NCBI GenBank assembly: GCA_027919835.1
Contig: JANVFP010000009.1
Location: 496,001-560,000, forward strand
DNA: 64,000 nucleotides
DNA from: Lentinula raphanica
Taxonomy: Eukaryota; Basidiomycota; Agaricomycetes; Agaricales; Omphalotaceae
Direction: 5' to 3'
This document shows positions 11,901 to 22,553 of this stretch, piece by piece. The position numbers and the translations under genes are program-made. Position 1 is the first letter of the stretch. Each line of letters starts with the position of its first letter. A model generated the notes under the pieces. That model saw only the letters and a list, made by a program, of their open reading frames with translations. It had not been told where the DNA came from and searched no databases.

Positions 11901-12829
11901 CTGCTATCCATAGTCAAGGACAAGATATTGACACTGCATGTTAACCTGTCCGCTAGGACAACTAGGTACAGCCTTATGGTCCTATGATTTGACTTCGTAG
12001 CACAGGTCCGCAATCGTGAAATCAGAGAAAACCACGCATGCCAGCAGCCAAACAATTATCTGCCACTACAGTCGATGTAAATCATGAAACAGATATGCAT
12101 GCTTATTGCACTCTCAATACGAGAGTTACAGTGTGGAATCTGGATAATCTTTTGCGAAGCGCGAAGCAGATCAATATTCAGACAGTATACACGCCACTGA
12201 TCATAATGCCGATGTTTACGGAAGAGGGCCGGCGTTTGAACAGGAAAATTGGAATGAGACGGTATAGCCTGGTATAGCCGACTGTCCAAACTACTTAAGC
12301 ATCAAGTTATTGCTTCAGTTCCTTCGGCGCGTCCTCTGACCATTCTTAGTTCTCCCAGTCCAACACTAGCCAAGGCCCAACTTCAACAATAGCACAACTC
12401 AGAACTCGCTCAATCAATCATCTTGGATCACACAGGTGGCACGAGTGTCATAGAAACTCTCCGTTCAAGCTTGGAGCGAGTTCCATTGAAGTTTTGAAAA
12501 TCTAATCTTTTGTTTCTCAAGCTATCTAGGTTCCAGTGTACCTAGCACGATGCTCTCACAGTCAGAAAATACAACGGTACAGGTGCTGCTACCGGTGAAC
12601 GTGCTTCTAGTAAGACGAACGAGGATCGCTAGGGACGAAGAGAGCGATGATATTAGTCAAAAGAGAACTGTTGGAGGTAGAGAAAGGGACGGAGAAGATA
12701 GAAAAGAAAATGATATGTAAGCGCAGTAAATACACCAGTGCCTCCTCATGCTCATATACACAGGTCGAGATGCTCTGACTCATACGACAACTTTGGAGAA
12801 ACCTCGTCTTTCTCAATCAAAACGCGACT
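11901..12829. other. Intergenic, nothing recognised
   Basis: About 0.9 kb between two plus-strand genes. Open frames are short and uninformative. It should contain the FMO terminator and the kinase promoter. Confidence 0.5.
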
Positions 12830-14494
12830 ATGAAAAGACGGGTGGGAAGGGTCAAAAGGGTCAAAAGGGTCAGTAAGAGGAGAAAAAATCAACTTGATGG
12901 TAGTGATGGTCAGAGGAACGAAGAAGAAAATGCCGGAATGTCACGAGCGATTCAGCAGGCTGAAGAGGAGAACAGTGACACAGAAATAGTGCGTGTCCCC
13001 GAGACGAGGGATTCGGAAGGTGAAGGAGGTTATGGAGACGACGAATTCAAAGACTCGGAGAAGGGAAACACTGAGGTTTATCATCTACTACATGAAGACG
13101 TTTCGCTCGAAACAACCTCCAGCTTCCAAACACCATTGCTCCCGCCAGATCTGAGGGCTATAAAAGCAGATCCAAGCACTCTGGCAGAGGCATATTTGAA
13201 ACGTGCACTTGCTGAATACGATGCTTTCAGACTAGCGTCGAGTCACCGTGACGTTGGGCCCCGGCCGCACTCAGCAAGACAGACACTATTGCCTTGGGTT
13301 GACACTCGGATGGCTCAGCAAATTATTGACGAGATACAAGTGGTAAGTAAGTTGAGTATTTACATGATTCGGAATCTGAATGGCTCATTTCCTTTCTCCC
13401 TCTTTCTCCCAAGGCACTTGATTCTGCTTCAACTAACTCATCACGATCGGAAGTGTATGACAAGAGATGCTTTAGCCTGCTCTTGTATCTCTCAAGAGAA
13501 TACCAGATCACACCATCTTCAATGCTATTGAGTGCAGTCAGAAGAGAAACTCTCAATGCTGTTGCGGGTGGTGGATTCTCAGTGAGTAATATTTTACTTC
13601 AGGCTCATCACTGTCGAATTTGAGCTTCACTGTGTACAGGATGTATATCGCGGAACATTGAATGGGGAATTTGTCTGTTTGAAGGTCCTTCGACTTTGCA
13701 TAGAGCAGGACGAAAAGGTTCGCAATGATATTCGGAAGGTATGTATAATATTCCCGAGCGAAATCAATGCATCAATGCTTAGCTATGGGCCTTTTCAGCA
13801 ATTTTGTCGGGAAGCTTTGATATGGCGACAACTCAAACATCCCAATATCCTCCCTCTGCTTGGTGTCCAGCTGGATATGTTTTACCCTTCTTTCTGCCTC
13901 GTCTCCCCATGGATGGCTAACAAGGACATTATAACATACTTGAAAAAGAATCCTGAGCATGATTTTTTAACTATCGTCAGTCACTCTTTTGTGTTCATGA
14001 TCTACTCATTTGTTCAAATAGTAGTGCATTTCAAGCTGTCTGATATTGTTGCAGGCATTCGTTACCTGCATTCAAGGGATCCGCCGATTGTTCATGGTGA
14101 TATTCGAGGGGTAAGCAGGGTATATACTCACAACAATCCGAGTCTTATCTTTGTTCATTCTTGGCAGGCAAATATTATGGTTACAGCTGAACGTCATTGT
14201 TGCCTAGCTGACTTCGGCCTGGCCAGTGTTATAGCCCAGTCGCAGGCATGGTCTTTGACATCAACTTCAATGAATACAACCAAGGGTGCCTTGCGTTGGT
14301 TAGCACCAGAATACATCATTACAGATAATTCAAACACGACTGTATCGGAAACAGTCATGCACACTTCTAGAGACATATATGCATTGGGCTGTACTGTTGT
14401 AGAGGTTCTGCAACTTCTCTGTTTTGACTCCAAACCTGACACTGACTGGTCTGGCAACATCAGATACTTACCCAAAAGCCCCCTTTCTCTGGGT

Positions 14495-14502
14495 GCAAAA
14501 AT
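14495..14502 (+). repeat. Target-site duplication of element A, left copy
   Basis: GCAAAAAT immediately before the left end of element A; the same 8 bp follow the right end at 16185-16192. The duplicated bases belong to the kinase exon (codons for CKN). Confidence 0.9.
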
Positions 14503-15118
14503 CACCTCATACGCCCATATACTGAGGGATATATCCTTAGCCATGGAGGGGTATTTGGCTAAGGATGGATCCTTGGAATACTATCAGTTCTCTATAGCGG
14601 AATAAATATTCAATATTCCGTGCACTTTTATACAGCGTGAACTTGAACTTACCGCCGCAGGCCCGCGTGAGATCTCCTTCGACGTCATCACCCAACATGG
14701 GCGCTGTGAGAAATCAAAACTGGGTGACGCCGAACGGCAAGTGCGTAACATTCCCGCCTTTTGCCGCCCCACGGCGGTCCCGCCATCTTATCCCGCCCTC
14801 CCTCCTGTTGTGGATCACCAGGCCTTCCCTCAGTGATGATCTACATACATACTCAAGTAAAGAAATCATAACATGAAGACCCATCAGAGAGAAGAGTATG
14901 ATGCAAGTCATAGATTGACACAGAGTCCCCGACTTCACCTTTGTTAACTTGGAAGCCATCTGAACCTATACATCAATACTGTCACTGTTGCTAGTATTAG
15001 TGTCGCTATTGTTGTTGCTGACAGTCACTTCTGATACTGCCATCATCATTGTTCACTATTGCTGCCACAAGAACAAACCACCCACTCAAGATCAGGTATT
15101 TTTGAGGGTGTAGGTACA
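14503..15118 (+). repeat. Left inverted arm of element A
   Basis: Reverse complement of about 15563-16184. The outer part of roughly 530 bp is almost identical; I saw one substitution near 14619 (TTCCGTGCAC against TTTCGTGCAC). Similarity falls in the inner 90 bp (from about 15030). Confidence 0.88.
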
Positions 15119-15562
15119 TTCTGTCATCATGAATCGTAGTCGTTAACATTGCGGCTATTACCACTAGCATTTGCGCTGCTATTATAGCCACCAACCATGA
15201 TTCTTGAATTTAAATACATCATTGTTCAGTCATTGTTGACGATTGCAGTTGTCAACTCGCTGGAAACTTTGCAACAACTGTGTCTTCACCCCATTCTGAA
15301 TCATCATCGCTATCATCTTTGTTTTAACTTGTATGAATATGCAGAGCTGGATAGAACTAAGTGGGTATATCTTCTAACCTTCCTACTACATGGATTCGAT
15401 CTTCACTGATAATGTGATCGGTACAGTTGTCTCGATTCATGTACTTACTACTCCTGCTCCCTCAAATACAATGGCTGTATGATATCAGTCATGATAGTGA
15501 CAACAGCAGCTAACAGCAGCAAAGGCAGCACTGTTAATGATGGAAAGATAGGCACTGCCAAT

Positions 15563-16184
15563 GTACTTACAGCCTGCCTTGGAGATACCAGTGATTTTGA
15601 GTGGGTGGTTTGTTCTTGTGGCAGCAATTCATAAACAATGATAGTGGCAGTATTAGCAGTGACTGTCAGCAACAACAATAGCGACACTAATACTAGCAAC
15701 AGTGACAGTATTGATGTATAGGTTCAGATGGCTTCCAAGTTAACAAAGGTGAAGTCGGGGACTCTGTGTCAATCTATGACTTGCATCATACTCTTCTCTC
15801 TGATGGGTCTTCATGTTATGATTTCTTTACTTGAGTATGTATGTAGATCATCACTGAGGGAAGGCCTGGTGATCCACAACAGGAGGGAGGGCGGGATAAG
15901 ATGGCGGGACCGCCGTGGGGCGGCAAAAGGCGGGAATGTTACGCACTTGCCGTTCGGCGTCACCCAGTTTTGATTTCTCACAGCGCCCATGTTGGGTGAT
16001 GACGTCGAAGGAGATCTCACGCGGGCCTGCGGCGGTAAGTTCAAGTTCACGCTGTATAAAAGTGCACGAAATATTGAATATTTATTCCGCTATAGAGAAC
16101 TGATAGTATTCCAAGGATCCATCCTTAGCCAAATACCCCTCCATGGCTAAGGATATATCCCTCAGTATATGGGCGTATGAGGTG
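15563..16184 (-). repeat. Right inverted arm of element A
   Basis: Mirror copy of the left arm, ending GGGCGTATGAGGTG at 16184 and followed by the second GCAAAAAT target copy. Confidence 0.88.
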
Positions 16185-16245
16185 GCAAAAATGATGCTAG
16201 TGTTATATTAAGCCTGATGGAGCATCAGCGACCCCTCCGTCCCCC

Positions 16246-16277
16246 CATCACCAAAACGACCCAACCAAAATATATGG
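16246..16277 (+). repeat. Left terminal inverted repeat of element B
   Basis: Starts CATCACCAAAACG and contains CAACCAAAAT; matches the reverse complement of 20856-20887 at 25 of 32 positions. Confidence 0.8.
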
Positions 16278-16667
16278 TAGATCAGCCTTAGCATCCAGTG
16301 TAAACGTTCGTCATTGAGACAAGCGATGAGAGCAAATGATAATCGATGATACCGTTGGTTCCCCCCGATGATCATTTCTTCATCACTTGGTATCATCGCT
16401 CGTCACCTGAGGTCACACTGTGCCACAATGAGAGTCAGTTTCCATGGATTTCAAAGGTTATCTCAGTGATCTCATGGCTGATGTTAGAAATCATCACTCA
16501 TCGTTGGTGGGGAGGTAATTCACACATGAGAATGAGTATAACACTTCATTAATAGCAGACTATACACAATGACAATAGGATATAAGTGAGCATTGAGAAA
16601 CAGAACGAGTACTAAGCACGACATTGAGCATTGAGACTTGAGCATTGAGAAATGGGATATACAACAA

Positions 16668-18905
16668 TTACTGCTTCTTGCGTTTCGAAGCTCGGCCGTC
16701 GTTGGAATCAATTTCGTTATCTTCGCGCGCGCGCCGGATGGGCTTTTCAGAGAACGATCTTCGTGTTCATCGTCCGAGTTTTCCGATTCACTGGGAATAG
16801 TTGATACCACATTTCCGCGATGACGGGATAACTTGGGCGGATGGTATCGGACTGGTGCTTCTTCCTCTTCATCTTGAGCTGGGAAGTCAGAACTGTTTCC
16901 AAATAGTTATTAGATACTCACCGTTACCAGCAGGATCTTCATAGAAATCATCGTCGTCCTGGATCTCTGCAGACGGCGTGTTCATTGCACCTGGGGGCAG
17001 TGCCGAGAGCGAACGATCATCTTGAATGCCATTTACGTTGGTATTAGGCGAAGATCTGTTGGACGCAGAAGAGTTGGAGGTGGGTGGTATATCTTGTTCG
17101 TCATCCGAGTCGACATAATCCTTCATATGTTGTTGGAGAAGAACAAGATCAGAGTCCAGTGAGGGTTCATCATCATCCTCATCATCTTCTACATCGAATA
17201 TATCCCTAGAGAAAGCTGTCAGAGTAATAACGATGAACAAGCGACACATACATATTGAGTTTCTTGAACGTCTTCTCCCGCCACTTGGCCGGCGCATCAT
17301 CGATCCATTTGACCATCCATTCATAGAACTTGTCCGAGTGGAACTTGCCATCATATCTTTCTTGTGGTATGATTGAAGGGGACACAACGAGAAACGAAGC
17401 TGAGAAGAGAAATCTGTCCGTCACTGAAGGCACACATGATAGGAGACAATACCTGAGTGGCAATGTATGCCAAGTTTTGACTGTTGACTGACTTGATCCC
17501 GCGAATCTTCGCATTGCCTCTTCGTGTCGCTTGGATCTTCGGTTCGAGGGCAGAGCTAGGGCTAGTCATAATGCACTTGTACGCCTTTGAAAGGAAATGT
17601 CAAGACGATGTTATTTCAGAGTATCGAACCTTACCGCGATGTCTAATGGGCCAAGGAGATTACCAGAAAGTGATTGGTCGGCTTTCCATTTTGTCCAATC
17701 AAAGAGAAACGAGGGTAAGGTGTCTGAAGTCATAGGAGGTATCGTTCCACCCTTGATATCATCCATGATACTAGTAGAAAAGAGAAAGTAAGTCGAGTGA
17801 ATTGACTTATAAACCACTCACATATCAACGTCCGACATACTCCGACTGTCAATCCAAAACCTATGCCCATGCTGCCATGACATCAACAGCATAGCCATCT
17901 GCGGGTCATTGATACCTCGCTCTGACTTTAATACGCTATTAGTGATTCGTGGAAATTCGTATTGGGTTGTATCCTTGCTCAACGCCAGGAGGGCTTTCTC
18001 AACAACAACCGGGATCATGTTGGGGACTTCTTTTTTCAAGGTCTTGCGGTCATTACGCGCACACTCGCTTGCACCTTTGTGGATCTACATGCAAGAAATC
18101 AATAGTAAGGAGAGTGGAGAAGGAAGGAAAAAACACGTACAGTTCGAACGAGAATACTCTGACATATAACGTCCTTGTAATCAGAGCATTCTTGAAGACG
18201 TTGGTCGATGCATGGGTAAAGCTGAAGGAGTTGCTTATATGCTTGGATATTCTTCAATTTTTGGATCTTTTCCCTAGAAATAAGAAGGGTGTAATGTCAG
18301 GCAGCGACGACTTGAGGATATATGCATACTTTTCTGTTAATTGTTCGTCTTTGCTGTCTTCTGTCTCGTCGTGTTCAATTCGTGGATTGCGTCGGCGGTT
18401 AGCCAAACGCGCAGCTTTGGCATCTCGGCGCTGTTGATCAATTTCATCTTGGATACCGTCATTGATAGCAACAGTAACGTCGACCGTCATTGAGATGTTG
18501 CTGTGAAATGCCATGCCTGCCTTGGAGAAAGGAGCGAGAACAACCAGTTTACTGAATAAAAGACTTTACTATGACTGGCAGAAATCAGAGGAGCGCTCAA
18601 ACAACTTACCATCCCGATTTGCCTATACCCTTCCACTCATTTTCAACTTCCTTTGAGAACTCCTCGTATTTTTTACGTCGAAGGTCTTCTCGTTGTTCCT
18701 CTGTGTGATCTTGAGTGGTGTGTGTTTGACTGGTAGCTTTTGAGCGTGGATGATTGGCAGTCTTTGAGGTATTATCGGTAGAATGGCTGTTTCGAGGTGG
18801 TTGGGCAGAAGATTTCTGCGTCGCGGATGGAGCAAATTTACGAGATGATGTAGAAAGTGTAGCGGGTGTTGGGTTTGGCCGAGTCGCAACTGGTGGATTG
18901 GCCAT
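16668..18905 (-). CDS. DUF6698-type protein, cargo of element B, probable C-terminal frameshift
   Basis: Fungal protein of unknown function resembling the DUF6698 family, known from mushroom-forming fungi. The start at 18905 opens a Pro/Ser/Thr-rich disordered leader (MANPPVATRPNPTP), then a basic region (RRDAKAARLANRRRNPRIEH). The conserved core follows over several exons: KKEVPNMIPVVVEKALLAL, SFLFDWTKWKAD, AYKCIMTSPSSALEPK joined to RRGNAKIRGI, QNLAYIATQ, then FHSDKFYEWMVKWIDD. An acidic, serine-rich tail follows (DIFDVEDDEDDDEP, DEEEEAPVRYHPPKL). In the last exon the frame runs into a (CG)5 tract at 16724-16733. With one CG unit fewer the frame would continue to a basic, NLS-like end, RASKRKKQ, and stop at 16668; as written it runs on to about 16520. 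The gene lies entirely inside element B. Function is unknown. Confidence 0.75.
16724..16733. repeat. (CG)5 dinucleotide tract with frameshift effect
   Basis: Five CG units inside the last exon of the DUF6698-type gene. Four units would join the upstream frame to the downstream NLS-like ending; five units shift the frame. Confidence 0.6.
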
Positions 18906-19242
18906 GGAGACTCGAGAGATGGTGAGAGTGAGAGTTGCGGTTAAAGATAAATAAGCGCTGGGCGCTTACACGCTACGCGTATTCAAGCACGTGTGCATTT
19001 TGTTCTTCAAGTTCAAACATCATGAGCGTCCGTCTAAGCCTCAATCAGGTATGTTATCTTTTCTTTCTTCGGGTCGTTGCCTCGAGTATGCAGACCCGAC
19101 CTTGGGGCAGCAGAAATTTGCAATGACTCGGGTGTGATGTGTCAAACGACTGACACACTGTATTTTTCGAAGGTCTACTACCCTGCTCTTCCCCACCCTA
19201 TGGTGATACACGGCGCGAACGCTCCCATATAGACAACGGGCC

Positions 19243-19318
19243 AGGCAGGTGAGCTGCAACCAGCGGACGCCCAGCCCCTCAACTAGGCAAGGCTCCGCTG
19301 GCTGCAGCTCACCTGCCT
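19243..19318. repeat. 25-bp perfect-like hairpin inside element B
   Basis: Arms 19243-19267 and 19294-19318 are reverse complements with a single mismatch; the arm begins AGGCAGGTGAGCTGCA. The loop is 26 nt. It lies about 340 bp upstream of the divergent DUF6698-type gene start. Confidence 0.85.
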
Positions 19319-20700
19319 CGTACACCATGGATTTTGTGTGCTTTTTACCCTCCTTACCTGCTTTTTTCTTCTGCTGCCACTGGTCCACAGCTCCTCCGTT
19401 TCGTAGTCCACGTCTACAGCAGGCACTACAACCTCTTTACAGCAACAGTGGGATACGTGTATGCCAAAAGGCAAAGAACGGATTTGTGAGTGGGATGTGT
19501 TCATTCAAATGTAACATCTCACTGATCGTTTGCTCAACAAGACCTAGTCAACCAGAATCGACTCCTAGGAATACAGTGACAAAACTGCCAGTACCAGTGA
19601 ATCAATACGCCGAAAGCAATTCCGCAGGCATACCAACAGATCTGTTCATCCCAGCGCAACCACTCGGTAGTCCTCCGGCAAGTCAACCAACTGCTCAGCC
19701 CTCTCCAGTCGCTACTCCTGTACCTCCATCTCGTCGCATTCGCAGGACCCCCACCACAGCCTCTGTCTCCTCCTCGCACCACATCCGGTACCCCTCCGAC
19801 TCCTGCTTGGAACCGAGGCCAGCTAATAAGGAGTCCTCGTCGTCGCGAATGACGAGAATCGAAGTCCAACACTGTTCGGCTCGAGAATCACATCAACCGT
19901 CGTGGATGCGATCCCTGCAGTGTTTCATAGAGAGCCTTTGTGGAAGATATCGATGAACTCAGAACACTCGTCTGCAACCCGCGGTTCGATGTACATTTGA
20001 TCCGCAGGAATGCATCCTTAGGCTTCTGCTGGCAGAGTCATCGGGAGCGAAAGCATCTGGAGCGATGGAGGTCGTTGTTTACACCCTAAAGGTACAAGTG
20101 CATGAAACTTTGAGTGATTGACTCGATACTGATCTGATTGATGAGTTTCAAGAATTTGCAGAGTCGGTAATGAGTAGTCCGAGCTTGAAGATACCGACGA
20201 CGCAGAGGATGAAAGAGGAAGACACTCGAAGGCACGGTATGAGCCGTTGCCTGATTCGCACAAAACTCCAGCTCCAAGAACAACAATCATCCTCAACACT
20301 ATTCCCCATCGTCGTTCGAGAGAATGGACAGGACGGGTCTCATCTCCCTCTCTCGTTCGTCTCATTCCTCCCATTCATTTCAAGGAGAAGGGATGACCCC
20401 GCTGTTGTCTTCGCTGCCTACGACGACGAACGCCATTATGTCGCAGCATCCACGGCCATCTACGTAGTCCAGGAGGAGGAGCCGCAGCTCTGTTCGTCAT
20501 CCATCAATACTTCTTTTACAACGGGTAAGACGAGTACCAGACGAGGTTGTACGGCTAGGAAACTTGACAATCCTCAGATGGGGAGGACATATCAGATACC
20601 GAGTAGAATGTCTTCACAGTCTGTAACAATTTTGACACTATTATCTTTTGAAGCCTCAATGATGAATCAATGATCACAGCGTCATCACACCCATATCACA
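19319..20700. other. Unassigned part of element B with Pro/Ser-rich open frames
   Basis: Plus-strand frames here are proline- and serine-rich (SPPASQPTAQPSPVATPVPP) or mixed, and stretches such as NASLGFCWQSHRERKHLER and LEDTDDAEDERGRHSKARYE appear coding-like in other frames, but stops and frame changes interrupt them. I see no transposase motif. It may be a decayed second gene of the element. Confidence 0.35.
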
Positions 20701-20855
20701 ATGAGACTGGGTTATAACCCAAATATCACAAATACGCCTATGTATAATCTTCCGAAATAATGACAAGCTGTGATGAATATTCGTTACAATGATTGCTGAT
20801 GATATACGTGTGATCAATGTCCATTATCGTTCTAACGTTATCTCATGGTCCGTCA

Positions 20856-20887
20856 CCTTGGATTTTGGTTTGGCTGATTTGGTGATG
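20856..20887 (-). repeat. Right terminal inverted repeat of element B
   Basis: Plus strand ends GGCTGATTTGGTGATG at 20887; the reverse complement begins CATCACCAAA like the left end. Translated on the plus strand it happens to read LDFGLADL, which mimics a kinase DFG motif. Confidence 0.8.
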
Positions 20888-21151
20888 CCGAATTGCTCAG
20901 ACTCAATATGGGATATAACAACTCGCTGTTGGATGCAAGAAGCAGAGTATCGGCCATCGATTCATGAAATAGAGAAAAACCTGCTCCATTACTCGCCCCC
21001 TACAGCCAACTTTAAGAAAGCAGAATATTCAAGTTCGCCTTCGGATTCGTTTGGGCATGAATCAAAACAAACAGGCCCTCTGAATGGTGTTTCTGTGAGG
21101 TGTTTCATGTTGTTCTGCCTTCGATCTACTCTCATGCATTTCGTACTTTAA

Positions 21152-21587
21152 AAACCACAGTCTTACTTTCCTAAAAACAAAACTTTCTCCTGGCCTTGAC
21201 CACCAACCTCAACAATGTATTTCATCTACTGCTCATTTTCTCTAATAAAGTAGATCCTAGTACGGTAGTGCAAGCCAAGCAATCAACCCATTTGAGGCCT
21301 GAAGCTTGCAGTTTGAAGTCCAAACAACAACGTGAAACGTGGAATTTCGCGGTACGCTCGTTATCAAGTGAAAGCGTTCTTTGAAGTAGCGTTCACAATG
21401 CCGACTCACTTGTAGACATCTGTCGAAAGCACCACTCGAACAGCGATAGGAGCGCACAGATAACAAGGAGGAGAATGTAGGTCTCGAGTATGTTCTAAAG
21501 GTCGCTCTTGGATCTTCGAAGCTCATCGCAGTACGCTGAGAAATGGATCTATGGGGAGCACGATCGTTTGATGATATGAACAAGAAA
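21152..21587. other. Intergenic between kinase remnant and TRS33 stop
   Basis: Nothing recognised on either strand; a further 3' exon of the broken kinase gene may lie here. Confidence 0.4.
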
Positions 21588-22553
21588 TCATGCTCCCTTG
21601 GGCAGCTTGACTTGAAAGGTGCCTACGGTATAGAATAAATGAAAAAGACTATTGTGAATAGACCAAGACGCGTACGTACATTGAGGTAGATTCGTGACTT
21701 CAGGTGATACTGTGGCATTATATCCCAAGCGTGCAAGCGCGCCTTTGATGATGCCCGCGGGCATGGAGACATACTTAGATGTAAGATTTAGGATCAAGGA
21801 ACTCTTGGGTGACGACGACCGAAGCGTACCACTTTTGCCTTCCTAATCGCATCAGGTCGACCCTGCCACGATGAGAGTCGAGCAATGGTTTTGAATGAGT
21901 TGTCTTGGAGGACATAAACGCCCTACATCGGGGTTGGAAACGATCGAGGGAGACGGAAGGTCATACTAACTCACCCTATGATTTGTACGCAGGTTGTCTA
22001 CTTGTTTATCCCAGCATGCCGCCCATATATCTTTACAAATGAATTTGATAGCATCCAAAGTTTCTGTAAACAGTCCGCGGTCGCGACACAACCTATAGTG
22101 CATGAGCAGGTACACGGGACCATTCAGCTCAGTATTGACTGACCTTTCTGAAAAATTACTCCCTACATGTATCCCAATCGTCTCTAGCCTGAGTTTCAGT
22201 GCCTCCTCCTCTTCATCTACTTGGGTCGAAGCCGCTGCCTTCCCTGCCTTTGTAGACGCTAAACTTCCGGTCGAGTCTCTTGCTGATGCTAGTGGATCTT
22301 TGGTATCCTTTATTGGTGGTGCAGGAGGTGGAATAAGACCAGCTTCGACCATCTCTTTCTCGCGTTCTCGCTCTCTATGTAGAGCGATTTTAGATGACTC
22401 CCGTAGAGTGTTGACCGTTTCAATCAAAAAATAATCCATCATGGCACCATCTACATAGCGTATTGGCGGATCGGCATATGCAGCAAGACCAGCCAGATGC
22501 GGTGGTATAGCAGCAAGAGAAGAAGGGACTGGGATCGAATTTCGACTGCTCAT
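21588..22553 (-). CDS. TRS33: TRAPP complex subunit TRS33/TRAPPC6
   Basis: Core subunit of the TRAPP tethering complexes that activate Ypt1/Rab1 in ER-Golgi and Golgi traffic. Exons 22144-22553, 21975-22092, 21830-21922, 21680-21773 and 21588-21622 sum to 750 nt, or 249 residues. The N-terminal helix region MMDYFLIETVNTL is followed by a fungal-type low-complexity insert (PPPAPPIKDTK and STKAGKAA, residues about 75-115). The Bet3-fold core then shows KLRLETIGIHVGSNFSERLC, DTLDAIKFICKD-like sequence (TLDAIKFICKDIWAACWDKQ), VDNLRTNHRGVYVLQD, SMPAGIIKGALARLGYNATV and the ending LPQCTFQVKLPKGA. Length exceeds the animal protein because of the insert. The gene diverges from the kinase-ankyrin gene, leaving 276 bp between starts. 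Intact and likely essential. Confidence 0.92.

Larger units (their letters stand above)
14503..16184. mobile_element. Element A: non-autonomous DNA transposon with long inverted arms
   Basis: A 1682-bp insertion bounded by near-identical inverted arms of about 620 bp. The outer ends read CACCTCATACGCCCATATAC in both orientations. It is flanked on both sides by GCAAAAAT (14495-14502 and 16185-16192), an 8-bp target duplication. The 440-bp centre shows no transposase motif. Short open frames in the arms are mirror images of each other and are not genes. An 8-bp duplication is known for hAT, P and Zisupton/KDZ-type elements, so class assignment is open; Mutator-like elements have similarly long arms but usually 9-11 bp duplications. 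Near-identity of the arms points to a young insertion. Confidence 0.9.
16246..20887. mobile_element. Element B: 4.6-kb terminal-inverted-repeat element carrying a DUF6698-type gene
   Basis: The ends 16246-16277 and 20856-20887 are inverted repeats matching at 25 of 32 positions, including ten identical terminal bases (CATCACCAAA). They sit exactly where the kinase reading frame is interrupted. Left flank ends ...CGTCCCCC and right flank starts CCGAATTGC. Counting CC as a 2-bp target duplication, the join reads CGT CCC CCG AAT TGC, in frame. Subterminal regions are rich in short GATGAT/ATCATC motifs. Short (2-3 bp) duplications and CA-starting ends recall the CACTA/EnSpm (CMC) group, but no transposase is visible, so the element looks non-autonomous. 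Contents are a DUF6698-type gene on the minus strand, a strong hairpin, and an unassigned segment. The element identity rests on frame repair plus the repeats, not on a known family match. Confidence 0.8.
12830..21151 (+). pseudogene. TKL-like protein kinase gene disrupted by two transposons
   Basis: Basidiomycete TKL-type protein kinase. The N-terminal 170 residues are charged and disordered (RVKRVKRV repeat, acidic stretches). The kinase domain then shows the glycine loop GGGFSDVYRGTL, lysine in VCLKVL, FCREALIWRQLKHPNILPLLGV, the catalytic loop HGDIRGANIMV (HGD instead of HRD), the metal motif LADFGLASV, LRWLAPEY, and helix F SRDIYALGCTVVE. The next exon begins after an acceptor at 14463 and reads ILTQKPPFSGCKN up to base 14502, where element A starts. 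It resumes at 16185 as NDASVILSLMEHQRPLRPP, is cut again at 16246 by element B, and resumes at 20888 as NCSDSIWDITTRCWMQEAEY then RPSIHEIEKNL. Joining the three parts with one copy of each target duplication keeps a single open frame. Intact kinase product cannot be made from this allele unless the elements are removed. The exact 3' end past about 21090 is unclear. Confidence 0.85.

Noticed and set aside
14637..14876. Open frame of 79 codons with an identical-looking partner at 15811-16050 on the other strand
   Set aside because: Both lie in the inverted arms of element A and are mirror images; no protein motif.
20856..20887. LDFGLADL read as a kinase DFG motif of a second kinase copy
   Set aside because: These bases are the right terminal repeat of element B, the reverse complement of the left repeat; the true DFG motif of the gene is LADFGLASV near 14208-14230.
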